This document shows, piece after piece, positions 16,935 to 25,663 of a stretch of 36,690 nt of DNA (position 1 is its first letter; each line of letters starts with the position of its first letter). Where the stretch lies: contig JAAZCI010000200.1 in the NCBI GenBank assembly GCA_012513365.1, positions 1 through 36,690 of the forward strand. The letters are read 5' to 3'. The notes beneath the pieces are model-generated. The model saw nothing but the letters and a program-made list of their open reading frames with translations. It was not told where the DNA came from and did not search any database. Origin of the DNA: Lysobacteraceae bacterium (GTDB lineage Bacteria; Pseudomonadota; Gammaproteobacteria; Cardiobacteriales; Wohlfahrtiimonadaceae). Made by a program: the position numbers and the translations under genes.

Positions 16935-18056
16935 ATGAGTAATCGTATTATTGTTTTAAAAGAGGGACATGATGGTGAAAAGCGCGTCGCGCTCGATCCA
17001 AAGATTGCCGCTAAATTTAGCGCCCTCGGCTTTGAGGTTGTCATCGAAACCGGTGCCGGCGATCAAGCCCATTTCCCAAGCGACAGTTATGACAATGTCA
17101 CCGTTGCCGATCCTGAGTTTAAAGATCGCGACATTATTCTCTGCATTCAGCCCCCAACGCTTGAGCAGATCAATTCATTTAAACCCGATAGTTTAGTTGT
17201 CGGTATGCTCGATCCCTATCGTAATTTAGAGACGATCGAAGCCTTCAAAAATGCTCGCATTAGCACCATCGCATTAGAATTCATTCCCCGTATTACCCGT
17301 GCGCAAAGCATGGACGTACTCTCATCTCAAGCATCGATCACCGGCTACCAAGGCGCGCTGATTGGCGCTTCATTAGCACCACGCTTTTTCCCGATGTTAA
17401 CCACCGCTGCCGGAACAATTCGTCCTGCACGCGTTGTAGTGATTGGTGCGGGCGTTGCCGGATTACAAGCGATTGCCACCGCTCGCCGTTTAGGGGCGCA
17501 AGTGGAAGCGTACGACATTCGCGCTGCCGCAAAAGAGCAAGTGGAATCCTTAGGGGCTAAATTGATCGAAACTGGCGTTGATGCCTCAGGTCAAGGCGGT
17601 TACGCTCGTGAATTGACTGAAGAGGAGACAGCCAAACAAGCGCAAGCCCTCTTTGATCACATTGCCAAAGCCCATGTGGTGATTAGTACTGCTGCCGTTC
17701 CCGGTCGCCGTGCACCGTTAATTATTACCCAAGAGATGGTGGAAGCGATGCCGAAAGGCGCGGTCATTGTAGACCTTGCCGCAGATACCGGCGGAAACTG
17801 TGCCCTCACAAAACCAGGCGAAACAATCGTACATAACGATGTCACCGTCACCGGGCCACTTTTAGTGCCAACCCGCTGCGCTGTGCACGCCTCTGAAATG
17901 TACGCCCAAAACATCTTTAACTTACTCTCTCCATTCATTAATGAAGGCAAACTTGAGCTCGATTATGATGAAGAGATTATCCGCGAATGTATGATCACCC
18001 ACGACGGCCAAATCGTCTCTGATCGTATTCGCAAAGCAATGGAGGACAATCAATGA
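16935..18056 (+). CDS. pntAA: NAD(P) transhydrogenase alpha subunit, part 1 (NAD(H)-binding domain I)
   Basis: Soluble NAD(H)-binding component of the proton-translocating transhydrogenase, which makes NADPH from NADH using the proton gradient. The 373 residues resemble alanine dehydrogenase/PNT: KEGHDGEKRVALDP at the N-terminus, the Rossmann motif VIGAGVAGLQAI near 168-180, and the segment EAYDIRAAAKEQVESLGA. The chain stops before the membrane domain that is fused on in E. coli PntA (510 residues); that domain is the next gene. AAGGAG lies 11 nt before the ATG. Confidence 0.95.
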   Translation: MSNRIIVLKEGHDGEKRVALDPKIAAKFSALGFEVVIETGAGDQAHFPSDSYDNVTVADPEFKDRDIILCIQPPTLEQINSFKPDSLVVGMLDPYRNLETIEAFKNARISTIALEFIPRITRAQSMDVLSSQASITGYQGALIGASLAPRFFPMLTTAAGTIRPARVVVIGAGVAGLQAIATARRLGAQVEAYDIRAAAKEQVESLGAKLIETGVDASGQGGYARELTEEETAKQAQALFDHIAKAHVVISTAAVPGRRAPLIITQEMVEAMPKGAVIVDLAADTGGNCALTKPGETIVHNDVTVTGPLLVPTRCAVHASEMYAQNIFNLLSPFINEGKLELDYDEEIIRECMITHDGQIVSDRIRKAMEDNQ

Positions 18057-18343
18057 TTACAGGATTTGCAGCACTCTATATTGTGATGCTTTCAGCGATT
18101 GTAGGGTTTGAGGTCATCTCACGCGTCCCTGCAATTTTACACACGCCCTTAATGTCAGGCTCGAACTTTATCCACGGAATCGTCTTAGTCGGCGCCATGA
18201 TTGCTCTTGGCCACGCTGATGGTTTTTTCCAAACAACGCTTGCGTTTATCGCGGTGGCGTTTGGTGCGGCAAACGCAGTGGGCGGTTACGTGGTAACGGA
18301 CCGAATGTTAGAGATGTTTAAGCCAAGCAACAAGGAGAAATAA
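18053..18343 (+). CDS. pntAB: NAD(P) transhydrogenase alpha subunit, part 2 (membrane domain)
   Basis: A 96-residue membrane protein with three hydrophobic spans that forms part of the proton channel (domain II). FEVISRVPAILHTPLMSGSN near residues 22-41 is the conserved loop of this domain. The ATG overlaps the pntAA stop by 4 bp (ATGA) and is preceded by GGAGGA, implying coupled translation. pntB starts 3 bp after its stop. This is the three-subunit arrangement known from Rhodospirillum rubrum, not the fused E. coli type. Confidence 0.95.
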   Translation: MITGFAALYIVMLSAIVGFEVISRVPAILHTPLMSGSNFIHGIVLVGAMIALGHADGFFQTTLAFIAVAFGAANAVGGYVVTDRMLEMFKPSNKEK

Positions 18344-18346
18344 GAG

Positions 18347-19726
18347 ATGAGTTTTATTGTTGAAGCGGGCTACTTTATTGCCGCGATTACCTTTATTTTT
18401 GCGCTTAAACGCATGAGCCATCCTTCCACTGCTCGTTCGGGCATCAATTGGGCGGGAATGGCGATGCTTTTTGCCACCATCATCACCATTTTCCACCCAG
18501 CAGTGAGTAAACATTATCTATTAATGTTCCTTGCGATCGCGCTTGGCGGCGGTTGGGCACTTCGTTCAGCGAAAAAAGTGGCCATGACCGATATGCCGCA
18601 AATGATTGCGATCTACAACGGCGTTGGGGGCGGTTCGGCTGCTTTAATCGGTGCCATTGCCCTGTTACAAATTGATGCAACGGCGACCGGTTATTCATCA
18701 AGCATTGTCTGGCTTGCGGCGGTGGGCGCGCTCATTGGGGCGATCTCATTTACCGGATCAATCATCGCTTGGGCAAAACTCGATGGCCGTTTAAAAGGCA
18801 CCATTCGTTTTAAAAATCGTAACGCCATTAACGGATTTATCATTGGATTTGCGCTCGTTTTCACCCTGATTATCGCAGGGGATGCAACGCCCAATTACGG
18901 TTTAATCGCACTCTTTTTCATCATGACGTTAGTGTTTGGGGTGTTAATTACGATTCCAATCGGTGGCGCGGATATGCCGGTAGTGATCTCTCTATTTAAC
19001 GCACTGACCGGTTTAGCAGTCGCGTTTGAAGGGATCGCGCTCGATAACGGCGGTCTTATCATTGCCGGTACGGTTGTTGGTGCGGCAGGTACGCTCCTCA
19101 CCCAACTCATGGCGAAAGCGATGAACCGCTCACTTGCGAACGTGCTCTTTTCAAACTTTGGTGAACAACAATCTGAAAATAGCGAAATTGAAGGCTCGAT
19201 GAAACCGATGGATTCCTCTGATGCGGCGATCTCAATGAGCTTTGCTGAGAGCGTGATTATCGTTCCCGGTTATGGTTTAGCTGTCGCGCAAGCGCAACAT
19301 AAAGTCGCTGAACTCACTAAACTTCTTCAAGATCGTGATATCGATGTGAAGTTTGCGATTCACCCGGTTGCAGGGCGTATGCCAGGTCATATGAACGTTC
19401 TCCTTGCGGAAGCGGGCATTCCTTACGATCTCATCTTCGACTTAGATGAAATTAACGAGGAATTTGAGAAGACTGATGCAGTGCTTGTGATTGGTGCAAA
19501 CGACGTGGTAAACCCCGTTGCCCGTACTGATAAATCAAGCCCGATTTACGGCATGCCGATCTTAAACGCAGACCAAGCGAAACAAGTATTCGTAGTTAAA
19601 CGCGGACAAGGTGCCGGCTTCTCAGGCATTGAAAATCACCTCTTCTACCTCGACAATACCAACATGGTCTATGGCGATGCGCAAAAAGTGGTGAGCGATA
19701 TGATCGCTGCGATTAAAACGCTTTAA
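18347..19726 (+). CDS. pntB: NAD(P) transhydrogenase beta subunit
   Basis: Membrane subunit with NADP(H)-binding domain III. The N-terminal two thirds hold about eight to nine membrane spans, including MIAIYNGVGGGSAALIGAIAL. The C-terminal soluble domain has VIIVPGYGLAVAQAQH, FAIHPVAGRMPGHMNVLLAE and VLVIGANDVVNPVAR, the NADP(H)-site signatures. The 459 residues match E. coli PntB (462). AAGGAG precedes the ATG. It is last in the pnt operon. Confidence 0.97.
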   Translation: MSFIVEAGYFIAAITFIFALKRMSHPSTARSGINWAGMAMLFATIITIFHPAVSKHYLLMFLAIALGGGWALRSAKKVAMTDMPQMIAIYNGVGGGSAALIGAIALLQIDATATGYSSSIVWLAAVGALIGAISFTGSIIAWAKLDGRLKGTIRFKNRNAINGFIIGFALVFTLIIAGDATPNYGLIALFFIMTLVFGVLITIPIGGADMPVVISLFNALTGLAVAFEGIALDNGGLIIAGTVVGAAGTLLTQLMAKAMNRSLANVLFSNFGEQQSENSEIEGSMKPMDSSDAAISMSFAESVIIVPGYGLAVAQAQHKVAELTKLLQDRDIDVKFAIHPVAGRMPGHMNVLLAEAGIPYDLIFDLDEINEEFEKTDAVLVIGANDVVNPVARTDKSSPIYGMPILNADQAKQVFVVKRGQGAGFSGIENHLFYLDNTNMVYGDAQKVVSDMIAAIKTL

Positions 19727-19778
19727 TCAGCCCTTTTAATCAACCGTGATTATTGCGTTAATAAGCAGTAATGTATTC

Positions 19779-19811
19779 AAAAGCGTTAAGTCTTTGGCTT
19801 AGCGCTTTTTT
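19779..19811 (+). terminator. rho-independent terminator of the pnt operon
   Basis: AAAAGCGTTAAG (19779-19790) pairs with CTTAGCGCTTTT (19798-19809) through one U-G wobble and a 7-nt loop, ending in a T run. It lies 52 bp after the pntB stop. Confidence 0.85.
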
Positions 19812-19877
19812 GTGCGCTACACTAAACCCCTGAGTCATTTGAATAATTCCAAACCATCCTAAATCTCCGGAGGCCTT

Positions 19878-20621
19878 ATGTCGAATGTATCCAATCTGTC
19901 CAATCTACCTGATCTATCCAATTGTTCTGATTCCTCTACCTTTTCGGTCACGAGTTATCTAGGAAAAATCCAGCCATTTGCCGGCGCAGAACCAAGCGCG
20001 ATTGCCAAAAAGGCCTTTCAAACGCCGGTCTTTCTTACCAAACTCGGGCTCGTCGGCGATGAGCAGGCTGAAAAACGTTTCCATGGCGGACCGGATCGAG
20101 CGCTGTGTCACTATCCGCGCGAGCATTACACCTATTGGCAAACGACCTATCCCGCTCTTGCCGATTATTTTGTCGCACCCGGTTTTGGGGAAAATATCTC
20201 CACGCTCGGCATGACTGAATCGAATACCTTTATAGGCGATATCTACCGTTGGGGCAATGCGATCATTCAGGTAACGCAACCGCGCTCCCCCTGCTATAAA
20301 CTCAATTTCCATCTTAAAATTGATGATTTGTCACTGCAGATGCAACAAACCGGCTTTTGCGGCTGGCTCTATCGCGTCATTTCTGAAGGGGTGGTTTCGC
20401 CAGATGCCCCACTCGAAAGACTCTCGCGCAACAGCAATCTCTCCGTCAAACGCGCCATCGATATCGCATTTAATGAGCCTTTTAATGAAGCCAATACCCG
20501 TTTAGTTCTCCAAAGTGCCGGCCTTTCAGCAAGCTGGTGTCGCACTATGCAAACACGGCTACTCACCGGCGAAATTGAGAGCTTTGAGGGCCGTCTATTT
20601 AACAATCCTCACGCAAAATAA
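19878..20621 (+). CDS. YiiM-like MOSC domain protein
   Basis: MOSC (molybdenum cofactor sulfurase C-terminal) protein; E. coli YiiM uses molybdenum cofactor to reduce N-hydroxylated bases such as 6-N-hydroxylaminopurine. The core is recognisable: RFHGGPDRALCHYPREHY near 70, GFGENISTLGM near 112, IYRWGNAIIQVTQPRSPCYKL with the conserved cysteine near 138, and a C-terminal helical YiiM-type domain (SVKRAIDIAF to the end). The CTCCGGAGG ribosome site fixes the ATG at 19878. The first 20 or so residues are an unusual Ser/Asn/Leu/Asp repeat absent from usual family members. The 247 residues slightly exceed E. coli YiiM (224). Confidence 0.88.
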   Translation: MSNVSNLSNLPDLSNCSDSSTFSVTSYLGKIQPFAGAEPSAIAKKAFQTPVFLTKLGLVGDEQAEKRFHGGPDRALCHYPREHYTYWQTTYPALADYFVAPGFGENISTLGMTESNTFIGDIYRWGNAIIQVTQPRSPCYKLNFHLKIDDLSLQMQQTGFCGWLYRVISEGVVSPDAPLERLSRNSNLSVKRAIDIAFNEPFNEANTRLVLQSAGLSASWCRTMQTRLLTGEIESFEGRLFNNPHAK

Positions 20622-20650
20622 AAACCACTGCAGTTACCCTACAGTGGTTT
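20622..20650 (-). terminator. hairpin terminator between yiiM-like gene and TM2 gene
   Basis: AAACCACTG (20622-20630) and CAGTGGTTT (20642-20650) form a 9-bp stem between convergent genes. The T-rich tail is better on the minus strand (TTTATTTTG), so it mainly ends the TM2/polA transcript. Confidence 0.7.
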
Positions 20651-20676
20651 AGTAAAGACTTAATTAAAGAATCGAA

Positions 20677-20889
20677 TTAATCGGCGAGTAATCGGCCTTC
20701 TTTATCGGTAAATTTACCCACAATGATCATCACTAAATCGATTAACGCCCAGATGCCTAAACCGCCCAGCGTTAAAATCATTAAGATTCCAGTGCCGATT
20801 TTACCGACATAAAATCGGTGAATGCCTAAACCGCCTAAAAAGAGACATAATAAAATTGCGGCTACCTTACTCTTATCGCTATTGCCCAC
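20677..20889 (-). CDS. TM2 domain-containing small membrane protein
   Basis: A 70-residue protein with two membrane helices joined by a short turn. The TM2 signature is clear: LCLFLGGLGIHRFYVGKIGTG followed by MILTLGGLGIWALIDLVMII. The domain is widespread in bacteria but has no settled biochemical role. The start is a GTG at 20889, with AGGA 7 nt upstream. It lies 94 bp after polA on the same strand and may be co-transcribed or have its own promoter. Confidence 0.88.
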   Translation of the reverse strand: MGNSDKSKVAAILLCLFLGGLGIHRFYVGKIGTGILMILTLGGLGIWALIDLVMIIVGKFTDKEGRLLAD

Positions 20890-20983
20890 TCTGCTATCCT
20901 TTGTTAAATAATGAATGACATAAAAAGTATAGCAACGGAGCGTTTATTTTCAATAGCATATATTATAAAATTATAGACCTAGA

Positions 20984-23737
20984 TCAATTTGCAGTGCCAT
21001 CCCAGTTCTTACCGATACCTACATCCACTAAAAGCGGCACTTTAAGCTCAAAAACTTTGGTCATGTCGCGCTCAAGGAGCTCAGTTACGCGCGGTAAATC
21101 CCCATCGCTCACCTCTAAAATCAATTCGTCATGCACTTGAAGTAAGAGATTGGCATTTAGCTTGGGATTATCCGTTAAGGTTTGATCGACTCTGAGCATC
21201 GCAAGTTTAATGATATCGGCGGCCGTTCCTTGAAGGGGCGCATTGATCGCGACCCGTTCCGCTCCCGCTCGCGCGGCACCATTACTGCCGGTAATCTCCG
21301 GTAAATAGAGACGGCGGCCTAACAGCGTTTCCACATAACCTTGATCTTTCGCCTGCTCTTTCGCGCGATCCATATAGGCTAGCACGCCCGGATAACGGCT
21401 AAAGTAGAGGCTAATGTATTCCTGCGCTTGACCGCGAGAAATCCCAAGTTGACGCGCTAAACCAAACGCGCCCATGCCGTAAATTAGCCCGAAGTTGATC
21501 GCTTTTGCCGCCCGGCGTTCATCACTGCTCACCTTATCGAGCGGGGTTTTAAATACCTCTGATGCGGTCGAACTATGAATGTCATGCCCTTTTAAGAACG
21601 CATTTAACAGCGTCTCGTCTTCAGAGAAATGTGCCATCAAACGAAGCTCGATTTGCGAGTAGTCCGCCGAGAGCAATTTAAATCCATCCGGCGCAATAAA
21701 GGCTTCACGAATGCGGCGACCTTCAGCGGTGCGAATTGGAATATTTTGCAGATTTGGTTCACTCGATGAGAGGCGACCGGTACTCGTTAACGCTTGGTTA
21801 AACGAGGTGTGAATCCGTTTCGTATCGGGATTAATCTGCGCAATGAGTGAATCGGTATAGGTTGAGCTCAGTTTTGAAAACTCACGATGCTCTAAAATCA
21901 ATTTAGGGAGCGGATAATCGAGCGCAAGTTCACTTAAGACCGCTTCATTGGTTGAGGGTTTACCACCTGGTGTTTTACGCAATACCGGAAGTCCGAGCTT
22001 ATCAAATAAGATTTCGCCCACCTGTTTTGAGGAGCCTAAATTAAATTCTTCCCCAGCAAGCTCAAAGGCTTTCGCCTCAAGTGCGTCGAGCTTTTCGCCA
22101 AACTCAACTTGCAGATTTTTAAGATGTTCCGCATCGACTAAAATGCCTTGATGCTCCATCTTCGCAAGTACGGGAAGGAGCGGGATTTCCACCTCTTCGT
22201 AGAGTTTATATTGTTTCTCAAAAGATTTTAATTGCGGCACGATTGCATGCTGCAATTGAAGAGTGATATCGGCATCTTCACAGGCGTAAAATTCCGCCGT
22301 TTCGATATCGATCTCATCGAAAGTTTTTTGGGATTTCCCCTTTCCTGCGATCGATTCAAAAGAGGTGGTTTTATGATCTAAAAACAGGTCCGCCAACACA
22401 TCCATATTGTGACGATTTTTGGTGGGATTTAAGATATAGCTCGCAAGCATCGTATCATCTTTGATGCCCTCCATTTTAGCGCCATATCGCGCGAGGACAT
22501 GCCAATCAAATTTGATGTTCTGCCCAACCTTCTCCACAGAGTTATCCACAAGCATTGGAGTTAAAATTTCCACCGCTTTTTCCGGCGTTAATTCCGTTTC
22601 GAGCCCTTCATGTTTAAAGGGAATATAGAACGCTTCCCCCGCTGCCACAGCGATCGAAATTCCAACGAGATTGGCCTGCATGGAATCGAGGCTATCGGTT
22701 TCGGTATCGAGCGCAACGCGATAGACATTTTGGCAACGTTCCACCAGCTCGTGGAGCGCTTTTTCCGTGGTAATACGGTGATAATATTGAAAGTCCGGCT
22801 TACGGGGTTTAATCCACTCTTGCCCGAGCGCCTCATTTTGATGAGTGCCCTGTTGCGGCGGCGGAGCAAAGGTCGCGCCCTCATTGCCATTATCGAGCTC
22901 CATTAAAAGCTGACGAAACCCAAGTTCGGGGTAGATCTCTTTTAGGCGCTGAATTTCACGATCTTTGGGTTTTAAATCCTCAAAGGTGAGATCCACATCG
23001 GCCTCAAGATAGAGAGTTGTGAGCTCTTTTGAAAGGGGCAGTAGATCTAAATTCTCACGTAGACGTTCACCCACTTTTCCTTTAAAACTCTCGGCATTGG
23101 CAATAATATTATCGAGCGAGCCATGCTCATTGAGCCATTTTGCCGCCGTTTTCGGGCCCACACCAGGAATCCCCGGGATATTATCGGCCTTATCGCCCAT
23201 CAGACTTAAATAATCGCGTACCAGTTCAGGATAGACGCCATATTTTTCAAAGACGGTTTCTCGATCGAGCATCTCGTTTTTCATGCCGTCGTACATGGTA
23301 ATGACGCCATCTTCCACAAGTTGCGCTAAATCTTTATCGCTTGAGGCAATAATGGTACGAATCCCTTCAGTTTTTGCACGAACCGCTAAGGTTGCGATCA
23401 CATCATCGGCTTCAATTCCATCAATGATGAGACGGGGATATCCGAGCATATCGATAATGGAATAGAGTGGCGCAATCTGCTCGCGAAGATCATCAGGCAT
23501 TGGCGGACGGTGCGCCTTATAATCGGGATAGAGATCGCTGCGGAAACTTTTCCCTTTTGCGTCAAAGACCACCGCCAAATAATCGGGATTGAACTCATTT
23601 AAGAGACGATTAAACATCGTAATCACGCCACGAATCGCTCCGGTAGGTCGTCCATCTGGACTTTTTAACGGAGGCAACGCATGAAATGCACGAAACAGAA
23701 AATTGGACCCATCGACTACTAGAAATGTTTTCGCCAT
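20984..23737 (-). CDS. polA: DNA polymerase I
   Basis: Repair and Okazaki-fragment-processing polymerase. The 917 residues hold all three domains. The 5' nuclease (1-290) has VVFDAKGKSFR and EADDVIATLA. The 3'-5' exonuclease (about 330-520) keeps its metal ligands in ALDTETDSLD, NIKFDWHVL and YACEDADITL, so proofreading should be active. The polymerase has motif A DYSQIELRLMAHF near 692, motif B RRAAKAINFGLIYG near 745 and motif C QVHDELILEV near 868. Length is close to E. coli PolA (928). The gene follows the TauE-like permease by 54 bp. Confidence 0.98.
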   Translation of the reverse strand: MAKTFLVVDGSNFLFRAFHALPPLKSPDGRPTGAIRGVITMFNRLLNEFNPDYLAVVFDAKGKSFRSDLYPDYKAHRPPMPDDLREQIAPLYSIIDMLGYPRLIIDGIEADDVIATLAVRAKTEGIRTIIASSDKDLAQLVEDGVITMYDGMKNEMLDRETVFEKYGVYPELVRDYLSLMGDKADNIPGIPGVGPKTAAKWLNEHGSLDNIIANAESFKGKVGERLRENLDLLPLSKELTTLYLEADVDLTFEDLKPKDREIQRLKEIYPELGFRQLLMELDNGNEGATFAPPPQQGTHQNEALGQEWIKPRKPDFQYYHRITTEKALHELVERCQNVYRVALDTETDSLDSMQANLVGISIAVAAGEAFYIPFKHEGLETELTPEKAVEILTPMLVDNSVEKVGQNIKFDWHVLARYGAKMEGIKDDTMLASYILNPTKNRHNMDVLADLFLDHKTTSFESIAGKGKSQKTFDEIDIETAEFYACEDADITLQLQHAIVPQLKSFEKQYKLYEEVEIPLLPVLAKMEHQGILVDAEHLKNLQVEFGEKLDALEAKAFELAGEEFNLGSSKQVGEILFDKLGLPVLRKTPGGKPSTNEAVLSELALDYPLPKLILEHREFSKLSSTYTDSLIAQINPDTKRIHTSFNQALTSTGRLSSSEPNLQNIPIRTAEGRRIREAFIAPDGFKLLSADYSQIELRLMAHFSEDETLLNAFLKGHDIHSSTASEVFKTPLDKVSSDERRAAKAINFGLIYGMGAFGLARQLGISRGQAQEYISLYFSRYPGVLAYMDRAKEQAKDQGYVETLLGRRLYLPEITGSNGAARAGAERVAINAPLQGTAADIIKLAMLRVDQTLTDNPKLNANLLLQVHDELILEVSDGDLPRVTELLERDMTKVFELKVPLLVDVGIGKNWDGTAN

Positions 23738-23791
23738 AAACTAACTAACTCTATCCTTTACTTTTTTTGCTCTAAACAACCTATTTATGAG

Positions 23792-24601
23792 CTAACCAGT
23801 ATACATCTTATAGAGGAAGTTAATAAGGATGATGGTGAGAAAAATCGCAAAAATCTGGCGAATGCGCTTCACCGGTAAAATGTACACCAGCTTCGCGCCA
23901 AGCGGTGCAAAGACGATGCTTGAGAGGGATAATCCAATAAATGCCGGGAGATAGACATAGCCAAAGGAGCCATCCGGTAAGTTTGATTCTCCCCAGCCAT
24001 TTGCGATCGCCGCTAGCGCGCCAAAGAAAGCTAAAATTGCGCCAAGAGCGGACGATGAACCGATGGCGTTTTTCATTTTATGACCCACTTTACTTAAAAT
24101 CGGCACCGTTAAGACGCCGCCACCAATCCCGACAAAACTTGCGACAAATCCAATCAGCGCGCCCATACCGGTATAAGGTCCAGGACCCAATTGGATTGGC
24201 TCTGCAGCTTCCGGTTTTGAGGCGGTAAAGATCATATTGGTGATGGTGTAGGCAAGGAAGATACAGAAGATTACTTGAAGGGTGGTATTGGAGAGTTTAC
24301 TGACGATCGCGCCGCCAAGCCCAACGCCAATCGCCGAACCAATCCCCATAAAAAAGACCAATCGCCACATCACCGAGCCCTTTTTATTGTGCGCCACCAC
24401 CGACGACAAACTGGTGACCACAATCGTGGCAAAAGAGGTGCCGAGCGCCATCTTCATAATGAGATCGCTCTCTGCGCCGTAAGCGGTTAAAAAGTAGATC
24501 ATGGTCGGCACCACAATGGTTCCACCGCCAACGCCTAAGAGCCCTGCGATCACCCCGGTGATACAACCAAGCCCCAAAAAGATCAAATATTCAAGTATCA
24601 C
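23792..24601 (-). CDS. TauE/SafE family sulfite exporter-type permease
   Basis: Integral membrane protein of 269 residues with about eight hydrophobic spans. The two halves show the internal repeat of the family: GLLGVGGGTIVVPTMIYF near residue 20 and FVGIGGGVLTVPILSKVG near 155. Family members export sulfite, sulfoacetate or related organic sulfonates, or are uncharacterised; the substrate is unknown. The start is a GTG at 24601 with GAGGAT upstream. No sulfur-metabolism gene is adjacent. Confidence 0.9.
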   Translation of the reverse strand: MILEYLIFLGLGCITGVIAGLLGVGGGTIVVPTMIYFLTAYGAESDLIMKMALGTSFATIVVTSLSSVVAHNKKGSVMWRLVFFMGIGSAIGVGLGGAIVSKLSNTTLQVIFCIFLAYTITNMIFTASKPEAAEPIQLGPGPYTGMGALIGFVASFVGIGGGVLTVPILSKVGHKMKNAIGSSSALGAILAFFGALAAIANGWGESNLPDGSFGYVYLPAFIGLSLSSIVFAPLGAKLVYILPVKRIRQIFAIFLTIILINFLYKMYTG

Positions 24602-24632
24602 GTTTTATCCTCGTCCATCATGGTTATGTAAA

Positions 24633-24655
24633 AGCGCTTAGCGTTAAGCGCTCAT
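24633..24655 (-). terminator. short hairpin, possible weak terminator after the alpha/beta hydrolase gene
   Basis: AGCGCTTA-GCGT-TAAGCGCT (24633-24652) is a perfect 8-bp stem. On the minus strand only TTTTACAT follows, so it would be a weak terminator or attenuator between the hydrolase gene and the TauE-like gene. Confidence 0.45.
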
Positions 24656-24676
24656 TGAGACAATTTTTAATAAAAA

Positions 24677-25474
24677 CTATCCGTTAATTCGGGCAATGAG
24701 TCCTTCGAGCTCATCGATCATCACCACTAAATTCTCAGGTTTTGAGAGACGATGATCGCCCCCTTCCACCGGAACGAGCACGCTATCCTCTCGCCCACAT
24801 TCACGGTAAAGCTTTTCGCCCCAGCTAAAGGGAATCGCCGCATCATCGGTACCGTGGACAATCGTCATCGGTAGATCGACCCGCATGTTTAGGGGGAAAT
24901 AGAGATGCTGTTTCGCCTCTTCTAAGTAAGCGGCATAAATGGGATAACCATCAGCTTCATAGATCGACGGCAAACGCACGACGCCTTTCGTTGCAAGATC
25001 GTTTTTCTGCTCGTCATTTAACCGCGTCATTACAATGTTTTCCGTATAATCCACCGCCGGCGCCATCAGCATGAGGCCAACGGGGGTAATATCGCTGTTA
25101 CGCTCGCGCAAGAGATTGACGAGCAATAGAGTAATCCAACCGCCCATCGAAGAGCCGACAATGATCACTTCACGCCGAGTGTTCTCGATCATCTGTACCA
25201 CCTCAAACGCCTCTTCAAGCCACTGGCCTAAGCGCCCTTCTGGAAAAGTACCGCCGCTCTCACCAAGCCCTGAATTATCAAAGGCGAGCATCTCGTAATT
25301 ATTCGCATCCGCCCACGCTTTAAGGTGCACCACTTTTTCGCCCGATTTATTGGAACGATAGCCATTAAGCCACAGTAGTGCCGGTTTTTGCGGATCACCC
25401 TGACGATGATCAAAGGCAATCTCTCTGCCATATCCCTCAAAATCCACGCGTAAACGACCTTGAATCCAAGCCAT
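24677..25474 (-). CDS. alpha/beta hydrolase
   Basis: Cytoplasmic serine hydrolase of 265 residues. The nucleophile elbow is VGSSMGGW with Ser near 109. Candidate acid and base are in TIVHGTDDAAIP (near 210) and VEGGDHRLS (His near 241), so the triad looks complete. The oxyanion strand LLWLNGYRSNKSG is near 33-45. The layout resembles small acyl-thioesterase/ABHD10-like hydrolases; the substrate is unknown. The frame opens at 25495, but a strong AGGAGG lies 5 nt before the ATG at 25474, which is chosen. A perfect FNR-type box lies about 40 bp upstream. Confidence 0.87.
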   Translation of the reverse strand: MAWIQGRLRVDFEGYGREIAFDHRQGDPQKPALLWLNGYRSNKSGEKVVHLKAWADANNYEMLAFDNSGLGESGGTFPEGRLGQWLEEAFEVVQMIENTRREVIIVGSSMGGWITLLLVNLLRERNSDITPVGLMLMAPAVDYTENIVMTRLNDEQKNDLATKGVVRLPSIYEADGYPIYAAYLEEAKQHLYFPLNMRVDLPMTIVHGTDDAAIPFSWGEKLYRECGREDSVLVPVEGGDHRLSKPENLVVMIDELEGLIARING

Positions 25475-25511
25475 TTTATCCTCCTCTAAAAACATTATAT
25501 TATTTTATATA

Positions 25512-25525
25512 TTGATTAAGATCAA
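25512..25525. promoter_or_regulatory. perfect FNR/Anr-type box
   Basis: TTGATTAAGATCAA matches the FNR consensus TTGAT-N4-ATCAA at all ten specified positions. It lies in the divergent region, 38 bp before the hydrolase start and 139 bp before the fmdB-like gene. A TATAAT on the minus strand at 25499-25494 would put the box centre near -31 for the hydrolase, a repressing rather than activating position. Confidence 0.6.
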
Positions 25526-25587
25526 ATCAAATGCCCTATCATCATACGGCGAGGCTCAATTTTGCGCCACCGCCTCCCGACAATAAG

Positions 25588-25616
25588 CTGAAATTTTTCC
25601 AAAAATATCATATAAT
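25588..25616 (+). promoter_or_regulatory. promoter of the fmdB-like/aspS genes
   Basis: A perfect TATAAT (25611-25616) is preceded, with 17-bp spacing, by CTGAAA (25588-25593; 4 of 6 matches to TTGACA). Transcription would start near 25623, giving a leader of about 40 nt before the fmdB-like ATG. Confidence 0.6.
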
Positions 25617-25663
25617 TTATCTCTTTCGTTTAATAATATTTAGATAAATTAGAGGTAATTGCT

